Below, piece by piece: positions 1 through 8,752 of a DNA stretch of 35,064 bases. The translations under genes were made by a program, and so were the position numbers. The notes under the pieces were generated by a model. That model was not told where the DNA came from and did no database searches. It saw nothing but the letters and a program-made list of their open reading frames with translations. Within the stretch, counting starts at the first letter, position 1. Every line of letters starts with the position of its first letter. The stretch spans positions 1 to 35,064 of the forward strand of contig MNEX01000138.1 of the NCBI GenBank assembly GCA_001917905.1. Direction: 5' to 3'. Source of the stretch: Acidobacteria bacterium 13_1_40CM_65_14. Lineage in GTDB: Bacteria; Acidobacteriota; Vicinamibacteria; Vicinamibacterales; CAVVIG01.

Positions 1-2657
1 AGAATCCAATCCGGTTGAAGCCGCTCGGACGCCATGCGGAGGTCCGGCGCCAGGGTTGAAGGCGTCTGGTCCTTCGGAACGCTCCCGAGCACGTGGCAGC
101 TCTGGCACTTGAGCAGCTCGAACAACTGCTTGCCGGCCGCGTCGTTGGTGGCGGCCGTGCGCACGACCTCATGCGTCTGGAACGAGCCGAGCGTGTTCGA
201 CACGGCACCGAAGTAGTTGATGACGCCATTCAGGCTGTAATCGTCCAGACCGAAGGTCGGCATCCGTACGCTGATCCACGGACGAATCGTGATCGGCCCG
301 CGCAGGAACGCATACAGCCATTCCGGTTGAACGCGCGCGCCTTCAGGCGTCAACATCGGCGGCCCGAGCGATGGCTCAGCCACGAGCTTCAGGAAGTCGC
401 CGCCATCGCCTTCGATGATGTGGCAGCCGACACAGTTGCGGCGGTGCACCAGCGTGCGGCCCTGGCCGAGAAAGTCGACGCGCGCGGATTTGGCCGGCAT
501 CGCCTGCGCCGGCTGAATGTCGCGCTGGAAGCTCATGATCGCCGTCACGAGGCGGCCGATTTCTTCGTCGCTGAAGTCCCAGTTCGGCATACGCAGCTTG
601 TCGAGCGCTAGCAGGACGCGGCCACGGTCGAAGATCCGTGGATCGTGCAGCTTGGTGCGGAACCACGCCAGCTTCGACGTGTGCGGGATGTCGGTGATGA
701 ACGCAAAATCGAGACGGGACACGAGCTTGCTGCCCTCTTCCGACAGCTCGGTGCCGATCGGCTGCGTCGTCTCGAAGCCTTTGATCTGATGGCAGCTGTA
801 ACAGCCGTACCGGCTGATCACTTTCTGCCCGAGCGCGACTTGTTTGGCTTGCCCGTCGAGCTTACCGACAGCCGCCTTCGCCTCCTCGAACGGCATCGTC
901 GCTTTGTAGTAGTCGAGCAGCACGTCGTCGACGGCCTTCGCGTCGGGTGTCGCCTTGGCCGGATCGCCGCCTGACTGCTTCAGGCTGCTCAGGAACGTCG
1001 CGACGTCGGCCACCTGCACATCGGTGAGACGCAGGTTCGGCATGTAGGTGTCGGGGCTGTAGTGCTTCGGATCCCGCACCCAGTTGTAGATCCATTCGTA
1101 CGTCGTCTTGTTGCCGATGTTCTGCAGCGGCTGACCGAAGGTACGGCGCGGGCCAGCGTCCGCTCGCGCTTTTTCGTCGAGGACGTGGCAGCCCAGACAA
1201 CCGATCGAGCGGACGACCTGTTCGCCGTTCTTCGCGTCCCCGTGCGGCGGATTTTTCACGGCGAACTCGTGTGGCTCCGTGTTCGCGAACAGATACGCCA
1301 CCGCCGCGTTGATCTCGACTTCGTTTCTGACCGCGTCCTGCGGGTCGCTGGAGTTCGAGTTGTACCAGATGCGCGGCATCCACGTGGTCGGTTTCACCGC
1401 GCGCGGATGGCGGATCCAGTTCTTGACCCAGTCGGCCGACAGCTTGGCGTCGATCTTCGTCAGGATCGGACCCGGCTTCCTCACAGTCTCGAAGCCGCGC
1501 GTCTTGTGGCAGGCGTAGCAGCCGGCGCGCTCGTAGGTCGCGTAGGCGATGTTCAACGTGTCCGCCTTGGGCACGTACACCTGCTGCTTGTGGCACTTCG
1601 CGCACGACGCTTCGGTCATCTTCGCCGGCAGCATCGGGTAGTCCCACAAGTGCGGCTCTTCCCAGTGGTACTTCTTCTCCCACTCTTCCTTCTGCTTCTC
1701 GTTTTGCGGTGCATGCGCGGCGTCGCGGAAGCTCACTGACTGCCCCATGCCTTCGTGGCACACCGTGCAGCCAACCTGATCGAGGGGATGGTGTGAGTCG
1801 CTGCCCAGATACTCCGACAGATTCGGATGCGTCGTGAACGGCTGCGGGTATTTCTCGTAGCCCTTCTTGTCGATCGCCAGGTGACACGTCTGGCACCGGT
1901 CCATCTTCGGGACCTTGGTGAAGTTCACGTCGTCGAGGACATTGGGCAGAATCACCTGCTGGACCTTGATCGTCGGCGCCATGAAGTCGAGCAGCGGCGC
2001 GTTCCGGAAGTAGTCCTTCGTCACGCTCGGCGCGAGGACGTCGAGGCGCTTGCCGAGCCGCGTCTGCTCGGTGTTCATCTCCTCGATCTGCTTCTGAATC
2101 GTCGCGACCTGGCCGGTGTACTGACCGAGCTGCTTCCGCACGTCCTCGCGCTCGGCGATCGATCGTTCGAGCGTCAGATTCAGCTCGGCTAACTGCGCCT
2201 CTTCTTCCTTGACGCGCTGCCCCTTTTTCTGGGCGGCCGCCTCGCCCCGTTCCGCGCGCGTCGCCTCGAAATCGTACCGATCGTGGTCGTAGGTCGCCTT
2301 CGCGAAGTTGGCGTCCTGCTGCTCGCGGAAGATGCGCGCCTCGAGGTTCTTCTGCTTCTTCTGCAGCTCGTCGACCTTCTGCTGGTTCGCCTGCACGTTC
2401 TTCTCTGCGGCGGCGAGCTGCGCCTGCAGCTGCGTCAGCTTGTTGCGGTCGACGCCACGCGCGGCCTGGTCCCGGCTGGCCTGGGTCACCTGATACTCGA
2501 GCTTCGCGAAGTTCCGCTGCGTGTTCTTCCATTCGCGGTCGTAGTCATCCCAGACCATCCAGATGACCGACAGAAGCAGGAAGATGCTGGACGCCGCGAA
2601 GACGACGTTCAGGAAGTCGACGTTGTAAGCGTGTCCGACACCCTTCTTTTCAGCCAT
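1..2657 (-). CDS. membrane-anchored multihaem cytochrome c (at least 8 haems), partial
   Basis: The frame is open from the ATG at 2657 to the window edge, giving 885 codons with the C-terminus missing. Eight CXXCH haem-binding motifs lie in this one frame, at about residues 255 (CQTCH), 297 (CTVCH), 352 (CAKCH), 380 (CYACH), 487 (CLGCH), 619 (CYSCH), 742 (CVGCH) and 851 (CQSCH). The N-terminus has one hydrophobic segment (about 14-36), followed by a Gln/Glu/Lys-rich predicted coiled coil (about 40-165) before the first haem. The start is one base after the stop of the cytochrome b subunit, so the two are probably translationally coupled. Multihaem cytochromes c replace cytochrome c1 or f in Rieske/cytochrome b complexes of several phyla, and the inferred role is accepting electrons from the Rieske protein on the outer face of the membrane. 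The exact haem number and the terminal acceptor cannot be seen. Confidence 0.9.
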   Translation of the reverse strand, partial: MAEKKGVGHAYNVDFLNVVFAASSIFLLLSVIWMVWDDYDREWKNTQRNFAKLEYQVTQASRDQAARGVDRNKLTQLQAQLAAAEKNVQANQQKVDELQKKQKNLEARIFREQQDANFAKATYDHDRYDFEATRAERGEAAAQKKGQRVKEEEAQLAELNLTLERSIAEREDVRKQLGQYTGQVATIQKQIEEMNTEQTRLGKRLDVLAPSVTKDYFRNAPLLDFMAPTIKVQQVILPNVLDDVNFTKVPKMDRCQTCHLAIDKKGYEKYPQPFTTHPNLSEYLGSDSHHPLDQVGCTVCHEGMGQSVSFRDAAHAPQNEKQKEEWEKKYHWEEPHLWDYPMLPAKMTEASCAKCHKQQVYVPKADTLNIAYATYERAGCYACHKTRGFETVRKPGPILTKIDAKLSADWVKNWIRHPRAVKPTTWMPRIWYNSNSSDPQDAVRNEVEINAAVAYLFANTEPHEFAVKNPPHGDAKNGEQVVRSIGCLGCHVLDEKARADAGPRRTFGQPLQNIGNKTTYEWIYNWVRDPKHYSPDTYMPNLRLTDVQVADVATFLSSLKQSGGDPAKATPDAKAVDDVLLDYYKATMPFEEAKAAVGKLDGQAKQVALGQKVISRYGCYSCHQIKGFETTQPIGTELSEEGSKLVSRLDFAFITDIPHTSKLAWFRTKLHDPRIFDRGRVLLALDKLRMPNWDFSDEEIGRLVTAIMSFQRDIQPAQAMPAKSARVDFLGQGRTLVHRRNCVGCHIIEGDGGDFLKLVAEPSLGPPMLTPEGARVQPEWLYAFLRGPITIRPWISVRMPTFGLDDYSLNGVINYFGAVSNTLGSFQTHEVVRTAATNDAAGKQLFELLKCQSCHVLGSVPKDQTPSTLAPDLRMASERLQPDWI

Positions 2658-2658
2658 A

Positions 2659-3735
2659 TCAAATATTGAAGAAGAATTCGGGAATCGCGACGATGTACTT
2701 GAGGTTGAAGATCCAGCGCAACAGCATCTTGATCGGCAGCGCCATCATCATGATGAACAGGAACGCGCCGACGTAGTAGCGCGGTGCGCCGAGCTTCTGG
2801 TAGTACCCCTTGAACCACGTCTTCCCCAGAATCACCGGCAGCGCGAAGACGTAGAAGAGCACGAGCAGGATGCCGAAGATCTCGCGCGTGAGCCAGAATG
2901 TCGGCTGTCCGGTTCGCAGCCCCCGCACCCAGATGTATTCGGCCAAGTTGACGTTCGTCAGCGCCTCGAGCTTGTGAATGTCCCAGAATTCGAATGGCCC
3001 GAAGAAATTCCAGTTCGGGCCGCGCAGGAACGTGCCGAGCACGATGAGCGACACCCACAGAATGACGAAGCCGAAGAGGAAGATCGTCACCTCGGCCTTC
3101 CGCTCGGCGAACGTGAAGTAGCCGTTCCCTTTCGGGTTCTTGTCGATGTAGGGAATACAGATCAGCCCGACGATGATCAGGCTGGGCAGCACGACGCCGG
3201 CGAGCCACGGGTCGAAGTACACGAGCATTTCCTGCAGCCCGAGGAAGTACCACGGGGCCTTCGACGGATTCGGCGTCAGCGAACGGTTGGCCGGCTGCTC
3301 GAGCGGCGCCTTCAGCAGAATCGACCAGACGATCAGAATCACCGAGCACACGATCAGCGAGATCATCTCGGTGTAAACCAGATCGGGCCACACCCATACT
3401 CGGTCCGCTTCCTCTTTTTCGATCGGCCCCTTGCCGGCCGCAATCCGCCGATCGTTCAACACCCCTTCCCGCACCGAGTACCACGTGAAGAACACCAGCA
3501 GGAAGATCAGCCCGACGATCGGCACGTTGTCCGGCTTGGTGACGATCAGACGGAAGTTCGGGTCGAACGATCCGAAGACGAAGAAGACCGTCAGGACACC
3601 GAGCAACCCGTAACCGACGGAGTTGGCCGCGATCCTCTCGCGCTTCCACACCAGCACGACGAGCGAAGCGACCGCGAGGATGAAGAACAGCCGCGGATCG
3701 GCTAAGGCGTTGATAATCCCTTTCAAAAAGCCCAT
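2659..3735 (-). CDS. cytochrome b/b6 C-terminal (subunit IV-type) protein
   Basis: A 358-residue polytopic membrane protein. It corresponds to the C-terminal half of cytochrome b (subunit IV of b6f), which forms much of the quinol-oxidation site. The region around residues 155-170 (PNPSKAPWYFLGLQEM) aligns with the PEWY loop, but the acidic residue is missing and it reads A-P-W-Y. Residues 238-252 (RGPNWNFFGPFEFWD) match the loop after the next helix pair in this family. Three extra hydrophobic segments (about 16-30, 41-55, 71-86) precede the subunit-IV core, and more follow at the C-terminus, so the protein is about twice the length of a classical 160-residue subunit IV. It lies downstream of the b6-type subunit and one base before the multihaem cytochrome, which supports a single complex. 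Confidence 0.9.
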   Translation of the reverse strand: MGFLKGIINALADPRLFFILAVASLVVLVWKRERIAANSVGYGLLGVLTVFFVFGSFDPNFRLIVTKPDNVPIVGLIFLLVFFTWYSVREGVLNDRRIAAGKGPIEKEEADRVWVWPDLVYTEMISLIVCSVILIVWSILLKAPLEQPANRSLTPNPSKAPWYFLGLQEMLVYFDPWLAGVVLPSLIIVGLICIPYIDKNPKGNGYFTFAERKAEVTIFLFGFVILWVSLIVLGTFLRGPNWNFFGPFEFWDIHKLEALTNVNLAEYIWVRGLRTGQPTFWLTREIFGILLVLFYVFALPVILGKTWFKGYYQKLGAPRYYVGAFLFIMMMALPIKMLLRWIFNLKYIVAIPEFFFNI

Positions 3736-3742
3736 GTCTGCT

Positions 3743-3805
3743 CCAAGTCTGAAGTCTGACGCTTGAAGTCTGACGCGAGCAGACTTCAGACTTCAGACTT
3801 CCAAC
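3743..3805. repeat. intergenic inverted periodic repeat (AAGTCTG type, about 7 bp unit)
   Basis: The left arm contains several copies of AAGTCTG or GAAGTCTGACGC. The right arm holds the reverse complement, CAGACTTCAGACTTCAGACTT. The arms could fold into a long hairpin filling nearly all of the gap between two co-directional cytochrome b genes. It shares the architecture, but not the sequence, of the other intergenic elements in this window. Confidence 0.8.
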
Positions 3806-3808
3806 TTT

Positions 3809-4624
<816 letters not shown>

Positions 4625-4639
4625 ACGGTCTAAAACTCT

Positions 4640-4730
4640 CCACCACAGGGGACACGGAGGAAAGGAGGAACGACCTGCATCAGAACAGGATCGAACCTCC
4701 GTGTCCCCCGTGTCCTCCGTGGTTCATAGG
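4640..4730. repeat. intergenic inverted periodic repeat (CACGGAGGA type, 9 bp unit)
   Basis: The left arm (about 4640-4660) reads CCACCACAGGGGACACGGAG. The right arm (about 4697-4730) is its approximate inverse, with units CTCCGTGTCC. The unit CAC-GGR-GGA recurs every 9 bp. It belongs to the same family as the element at 14171-14269, sharing the flank ACTCTCCACCACAG. It fills the gap between the Rieske and cytochrome b6 genes. Confidence 0.85.
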
Positions 4731-4735
4731 TTTTC

Positions 4736-5581
4736 TCACGCTTTCAGAAATGCCTCCGGATCCGTCCACTGCTGGAGCTCCCACTGGAACTTCCGCGATT
4801 TGTCGACGAGGAGCTGCCCGTCGTCGGCCAGCACGATGCGCGCGCGCTCGAGCGGACGCGGCGCCGGCCCCTCGAAGTTGATGCCGGTCAGCCGGAACCC
4901 GCTGCCGTGACAGGGGCACTTGAACTTGCTCTCCGCCGACAGGTAGTTCGGCGTGCAGCCCAGGTGCGTGCACGTGCTGATGATGGCGTAAAACCCCGGG
5001 GCGCGCGCGACGATGTCGTCGGGCGTGCGCACGATCCAGACACCGAACTTTTCCTTCCAGCGCTCGTCGACGCCCATGCCGTACTCGTTCGGGAAGCCGG
5101 CCTTGAACTGCTGCGGCGGCTCGTTGAGCACGTTCGGAAACATGAAGCGGCCGGTTGCGGCGAGCGCCGCGGCCGATGCCGCGGAGAACGCGCCCCACGC
5201 GAGACCCATCCACGCACGACGCGTGAGCAGCGGCGAGGTGTCGTCGGGATCGCGCGTCGCGGCTTTCGCCGCGGCTGGCGCGGGCGCCTTGGCGGCCGCG
5301 GCGCCACCGGCTGACGCGACGTTCGTCGTTTTCCCGGCGAGATCCGGAATCGGCGCGGCCGGCGGTCTCGGCGGCGGCGCCGGACGCGCGGCGTGCGCGC
5401 CTGGAGTCGACGTCGCGGCTGCCGCCGGCGCGACCGGTTTCGCGCCCGTCGCCGCCGCCGCCGCGGCGGTCGCGGGCGCATCGCCGCCCGGCACCATCGT
5501 GTGCTGCGGCGTCGCCGCCGGATTCGCGCCGGTCGGCGGCGCGCTCGGCTGTGTTCCTTGAGGCTTTGTCTCGTCGGCCAT
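4736..5581 (-). CDS. Rieske [2Fe-2S] protein of the b6f-like complex
   Basis: A 281-residue protein. The two Rieske cluster boxes are intact: CTHLGC at 204-209 and CPCHGSGF at 222-229, each giving one Cys and one His ligand plus the disulphide cysteines. A membrane anchor with a twin-arginine-like start (TRRAWMG, RR at 121-122) runs to about residue 148 and would place the cluster domain on the outer face. The first 110 residues are an Ala/Pro/Thr-rich low-complexity tail that would remain in the cytoplasm. Classical Rieske proteins have only a few tens of residues there. The gene follows the HEAT-repeat protein and precedes cytochrome b6, so it should oxidise quinol at that subunit and hand electrons to the multihaem cytochrome. 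The start at 5581 has only a weak AG-rich upstream region. Confidence 0.93.
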   Translation of the reverse strand: MADETKPQGTQPSAPPTGANPAATPQHTMVPGGDAPATAAAAAATGAKPVAPAAAATSTPGAHAARPAPPPRPPAAPIPDLAGKTTNVASAGGAAAAKAPAPAAAKAATRDPDDTSPLLTRRAWMGLAWGAFSAASAAALAATGRFMFPNVLNEPPQQFKAGFPNEYGMGVDERWKEKFGVWIVRTPDDIVARAPGFYAIISTCTHLGCTPNYLSAESKFKCPCHGSGFRLTGINFEGPAPRPLERARIVLADDGQLLVDKSRKFQWELQQWTDPEAFLKA

Positions 5582-5600
5582 CTTTTACTTTCTCTCGCCA

Positions 5601-5628
5601 ACACGCTCGGGCCGTGGCCCTCGCGTGT
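5601..5628 (-). other. intergenic hairpin between HEAT and Rieske genes
   Basis: ACACGC and GCGTGT form a six-pair outer stem, followed by a small TC/TC internal loop and GGGCC/GGCCC pairing. No T-run follows on the minus strand, so it is not a standard intrinsic terminator. It could be an mRNA processing or stability element. Confidence 0.45.
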
Positions 5629-5661
5629 ATCTGGAACAGAACGTCAACCCTGCGACAGCAG

Positions 5662-6492
5662 CTACCCCATGACTTTCAGCGCTTCGATGGCGGCCTGACG
5701 CACTCTCATGCTTCGATCCTGCTGGCTCAAGTTCGTCACCGATGGCTTGAGCGATTCGTCCTTGAGCGCAGCGGCCGCGCGCAATCCGCTGATCATCACG
5801 TCGGCGATCGGATCCTGATCGTCGTCCTGCCGAACATCGCGCTTGACCGTCTGCTCGACGTACTGGCGATCGAGCATCTGCTTGAGCACCGGCACACCGT
5901 CGTGATTTCCTTTTCTTGCGAGTGCCACGGCGGCATTCCATCGGACGTCGGCCGCGGCATCCTGGAGAGCGGTGCGGAGGATCGGAAGCTGCTCGTCGCC
6001 GGGCAGTGCGCCGAGCGCGTAGACGATCATCTTCCTGATGCCGGCGTCGGCGTCCGGCGCGGTGTAGAGCGGGATCAATCGCGGGACGACGGCGGGATCG
6101 CCTGAGGATCCGAGCGCCCAGATGACGCTGATGCGCGTTTCGCTGTCGGGATCGTCGAGCGCGTGCGTCAGGTCGGCGACCGCGTCGGCCGGCAGCGGCG
6201 GATCGAGGCGTCCGACCGGCGCCAGCGTCTTGTCCGCGCGCACGTTCGGATCGGCCATCAGCCGCGACAACTCGTAGGCCGCCGGCCAGCGGCGATCCGA
6301 ACCGCCGCGCTGAATCTCGGTGAGATAGTCCTGCGGCGACCGTGCGTCGGCGAGCAGCGACCGGAATCCGACATACACGAGAACCGTGATCGCAACGACG
6401 GCCAACGGGATCAAAAAAAATTGAACGGCCAGAGCGGGGGCGGCGGTGAGTGGGTTTCGAGTCGCGGCTTCGCGCTCGATCAGCTTGTCCAT
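5662..6492 (-). CDS. membrane-anchored HEAT-repeat protein of the cytochrome operon
   Basis: A 276-residue protein from the ATG at 6492. An in-frame TTG at 6537 would add 15 residues, and neither start has a convincing ribosome site. One hydrophobic helix (about residues 22-44) is followed by the sequence YLTEIQRGGSDRRWPAAYEL and then helical repeats of HEAT type: DPDSETRISVIWALG, DAGIRKMIVYALG, AADVRWNAAVALA and RSMRVRQAAIEAL. Such proteins often stand next to Rieske/cytochrome b genes in Acidobacteriota and Planctomycetota, from my recollection of the family. It is the first gene of the operon here. An assembly or scaffold role for the cytochrome complex is an inference from position; no catalytic residues are visible. 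Confidence 0.8.
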   Translation of the reverse strand: MDKLIEREAATRNPLTAAPALAVQFFLIPLAVVAITVLVYVGFRSLLADARSPQDYLTEIQRGGSDRRWPAAYELSRLMADPNVRADKTLAPVGRLDPPLPADAVADLTHALDDPDSETRISVIWALGSSGDPAVVPRLIPLYTAPDADAGIRKMIVYALGALPGDEQLPILRTALQDAAADVRWNAAVALARKGNHDGVPVLKQMLDRQYVEQTVKRDVRQDDDQDPIADVMISGLRAAAALKDESLKPSVTNLSQQDRSMRVRQAAIEALKVMG

Positions 6493-6556
6493 GTAGTGGG
6501 GAATCTGAGTGCCATCAGACGGACGAGATTGGTGCAAGTTTTACCATCTGTTTCCT

Positions 6557-6897
6557 TTAACGGTCAAGGTTCGTCCAGATCGGCACGGCCGTGAAGAGCG
6601 GCTGCGGCGTCCCGACGGACAGCGCCGGCGACGTCTGAACGGGAAGCGCGAACAGATGCAGGTCGGCCGGGATATAGAACAGCTCGCCGCGTCCCAGCTC
6701 ATCCGATGCGAAGGCGTCGTGCGGCTGCCGCTCCGCCTTGTCGAGCCATGCCGGTCAGCGCCGGACCTCCGACGTCCAATTGACGACCGCGGTGAGCGGT
6801 TGCTGGTTTCCCGAGATCTCGGGAACGCTGGCGAGAAAGGTCCTCCCGTCGACTGAGACGTCGAAGTCGATCCAGTGCCACGCGAAGAGCTTAAAAC
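6557..6897 (-). pseudogene. remnants of a TolB/WD40-type propeller protein, disordered
   Basis: One minus-strand frame reads a typical propeller tail (DFDVSVDGRTFLASVPE, then LTAVVNWTSEVRR) up to a stop at 6755-6757. It then continues in the same frame with RGELFYIPADLHLFALPVQT and GTPQPLFTAVP to a TAA at 6557. In intact acidobacterial kinase-linked propellers the ELFY...MAVPV...PLF part comes before the FDV.DG.RFL...VVLNW part, so the order here is reversed, as if two decayed copies lie head to tail. There is no start codon or complete domain. It occupies the 420 bp gap between ilvC and the HEAT gene. Assignment rests on remembered family motifs. Confidence 0.5.
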
Positions 6898-6963
6898 CGG
6901 AGCGCGCGCCGAGAACGCGGAAAAATCCGTGTGTTTGCGCGCGTAGCGAGCTCCGCGTTTGGT

Positions 6964-8001
6964 TCAGCGTGTGGTGCCGACCGTCTCCGATGTGGTTGCG
7001 CCGGTTGGAACCGGCTTCAAGAACGGCATCAATTGCCGCAGGCGCGCGCCGACCTGCTCGAGCTGTTGCGTGCGCTCGGCCTCGCGCGTCGCGTTGAACC
7101 ACGGGCGACCCTTGTCGTTCTCCGCGATCCAGCCATCGGCGTACTTGCCGCTCTGCACGTCTTCGAGGATTTGCTTCATCGCGCGGCGCGTCTCGTCGGT
7201 GACGATCTTCGGCCCGCCAGTGTAGTCGCCGTGTTCGGCCGTATCGCTGACCGAGTAACGCATGTAGTTGAGGCCGCCCTGATAGATCAGGTCGACGATC
7301 AGCTTCAGCTCGTGACAGCACTCGAAGTACGCGATCTCGGGCTGATAGCCGGCCTGGACCAGCGTGTCGAATCCCGCTTTGATGAGCGCGCTCACGCCGC
7401 CGCACAGGACCGCCTGCTCGCCGAACAGATCGGTCTCGGTTTCTTCGGCGAACGTCGTCTCGAGCACCCCGGCGCGCGTGACGCCGATACCCTTCGCGTA
7501 CGACAAAGTCAGTGCGCGCGCCGTGCCGGTCGCGTCCTGGTGAATCGCGATCAACGCCGGCGTGCCGGCGCCTTCGACGAACAGTTCACGCACGCGGTGC
7601 CCCGGCGACTTGGGCGCTACCATCGCGACGTCGAGGTCGGGCCGCACGGTGATGGTGCCGAACCGGATGTTGAAGCCGTGCGCGAACATCAGCATGTTGC
7701 CCGGCTGCAGGTTCGGCTCGATCTCGTCGCGATACACCTTGCCCTGCGCGGTGTCGGGGATCAGGATCATCACGACGTCGGCCCACTGCGACACCTCGCT
7801 CACCTCGCCGACGGTCAGTCCCGCCGCGCGCGCCTTCTCACGCGATCGGCTCGTCGCCGGCAGACCGACGCGGACGCTGACGCCGCTGTCCTGCAGATTC
7901 AGCGCGTGCGCGTGTCCCTGCGATCCGTACCCAATCACGGCGACCTTCTTGCCGCGAATCAGCGCGAGGTCAGCGTCTTTGTCGTAGTACATCGTCGCCA
8001 T
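6964..8001 (-). CDS. ilvC: ketol-acid reductoisomerase
   Basis: 345 residues from the ATG at 8001. A GGAG lies six bases upstream (8008-8011), which favours this start over the in-frame codons further up; the longer frame would read into the intergenic hairpin. The enzyme converts acetolactate or acetohydroxybutyrate to the dihydroxy acids of valine and isoleucine synthesis, using Mg2+ and NAD(P)H. The N-terminal Rossmann motif is [17 protein letters not shown]. Metal and substrate motifs of the helical domain include [16 protein letters not shown] and [14 protein letters not shown]. The length and single C-terminal domain fit the short class I form. It is the last gene of the pheA-ilvD-ilvB-ilvN-ilvC run. 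Confidence 0.97.
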   Translation of the reverse strand: MATMYYDKDADLALIRGKKVAVIGYGSQGHAHALNLQDSGVSVRVGLPATSRSREKARAAGLTVGEVSEVSQWADVVMILIPDTAQGKVYRDEIEPNLQPGNMLMFAHGFNIRFGTITVRPDLDVAMVAPKSPGHRVRELFVEGAGTPALIAIHQDATGTARALTLSYAKGIGVTRAGVLETTFAEETETDLFGEQAVLCGGVSALIKAGFDTLVQAGYQPEIAYFECCHELKLIVDLIYQGGLNYMRYSVSDTAEHGDYTGGPKIVTDETRRAMKQILEDVQSGKYADGWIAENDKGRPWFNATREAERTQQLEQVGARLRQLMPFLKPVPTGATTSETVGTTR

Positions 8002-8016
8002 CATCGTCTCCATCTG

Positions 8017-8071
8017 CCACGAAACCACGAAAAAGATTGTTTCGTGCTTTCGTGTTTTCGCGTTTTCGTGG
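8017..8071. repeat. intergenic inverted periodic repeat (CACGAAAAC type)
   Basis: The left arm (8017-8035) is CCACGAAACCACGAAAAAG. The right arm (8040-8071) repeats the inverse unit TTTCGTG about four times. Unit spacing is 8-9 bp. It lies between the ilvN stop and the ilvC ribosome site and is related to the elements at 8655 and 19399. Confidence 0.85.
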
Positions 8072-8080
8072 CCGTGTTAG

Positions 8081-8635
8081 TTACACCGAACAGTTGCTGA
8101 CGTCGCCGCCGATGTCCGCAGGGGGCACTCCACGCGGGACGCCGAGGCGCGTCGCGGGCGTGAGGCCGCGCGCCATCGCGACACGGCCGGTCCGCACCAT
8201 CTCGACCACGCCGTACGGGCGCAGGACTTCGACCAGGCTGTCGATTTTGTCTTCGGTGCCCGTCGTCTCGATGACGAGCGACTCGGGGCTGACGTCGACG
8301 ATGCGCGCGCGGTAGACGTCGACGAGCTGCATGACGTGTGTGCGCGCGTCCCCGGTGGCCGCAACCTTTATTAATGCGAGGTCGCGCGTAATGGATGGCG
8401 TGGTCGTGATGTTGTCCACGCGCCGCACCGGCACCAGCTTGTGCAGATGCGCTTCGAGCCGCCGCGCCCCGTACTCATCAGTGTCGACGACGACCGTCAT
8501 GCGCGAAAGCCCCGGCGTCTCGGTGTGGCCGACCGTCAGCGACTCGATGTTGAACGCGCGGCGCCGGAACAGCGACGCGACGCGGTTCAGGACGCCGGGT
8601 TTGTTTTCGACGTAGACGGCGAATGTATGTACCAT
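8081..8635 (-). CDS. ilvN: acetolactate synthase small (regulatory) subunit
   Basis: 184 residues from the ATG at 8635, preceded by AAGGA very close upstream. A longer in-frame reading up to 8683 is only translated repeat DNA. The ACT domain opens the protein (HTFAVYVENKPGVLNRVASL, then FNIESLTVG), which is the effector-binding region for valine feedback in this family. A C-terminal ACT-like domain follows (GTEDKIDSLVEVLRPYGVVE), ending in the typical RTGRVAMARG. The length matches IlvH-type long small subunits (about 160-180). It would bind and activate IlvB, encoded immediately upstream, with a hairpin repeat in the 117 bp gap. Confidence 0.96.
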   Translation of the reverse strand: MVHTFAVYVENKPGVLNRVASLFRRRAFNIESLTVGHTETPGLSRMTVVVDTDEYGARRLEAHLHKLVPVRRVDNITTTPSITRDLALIKVAATGDARTHVMQLVDVYRARIVDVSPESLVIETTGTEDKIDSLVEVLRPYGVVEMVRTGRVAMARGLTPATRLGVPRGVPPADIGGDVSNCSV

Positions 8636-8654
8636 CGTCCTTCGCACCTTACAC

Positions 8655-8727
8655 GCAACCACGAAGGCACGAAAACACGACAAAGAAAAACCAACTCTTC
8701 TTCGTGCCTTCGTGTCTTCGTGGTTGC
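8655..8727. repeat. intergenic inverted periodic repeat (CACGAAGG type)
   Basis: The left arm (8655-8687) begins GCAACCACGAAGGCACGAAA. The right arm (about 8698-8727) ends TTCGTGTCTTCGTGGTTGC. The outer 19 bp of the arms match with one mismatch, so a strong hairpin is possible. It lies between ilvB and ilvN. One further inverse unit (CTTCGTGGTT) follows at about 8733. Confidence 0.88.
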
Positions 8728-8752
8728 ATTGTGCTTCGTGGTTCCATTGCCT

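Noticed and set aside
862-2532. 556-codon minus-strand open frame
   Set aside because: It is an alternative frame of the multihaem cytochrome gene; the frame with eight CXXCH motifs is the real one, and this one has Arg/Ala-rich composition with no domain.
4640-4730. The C1 hairpin as an ordinary intrinsic terminator
   Set aside because: There is no T-run after the stem on the transcribed strand, the arms are periodic and imperfect, and it lies inside an apparent operon.
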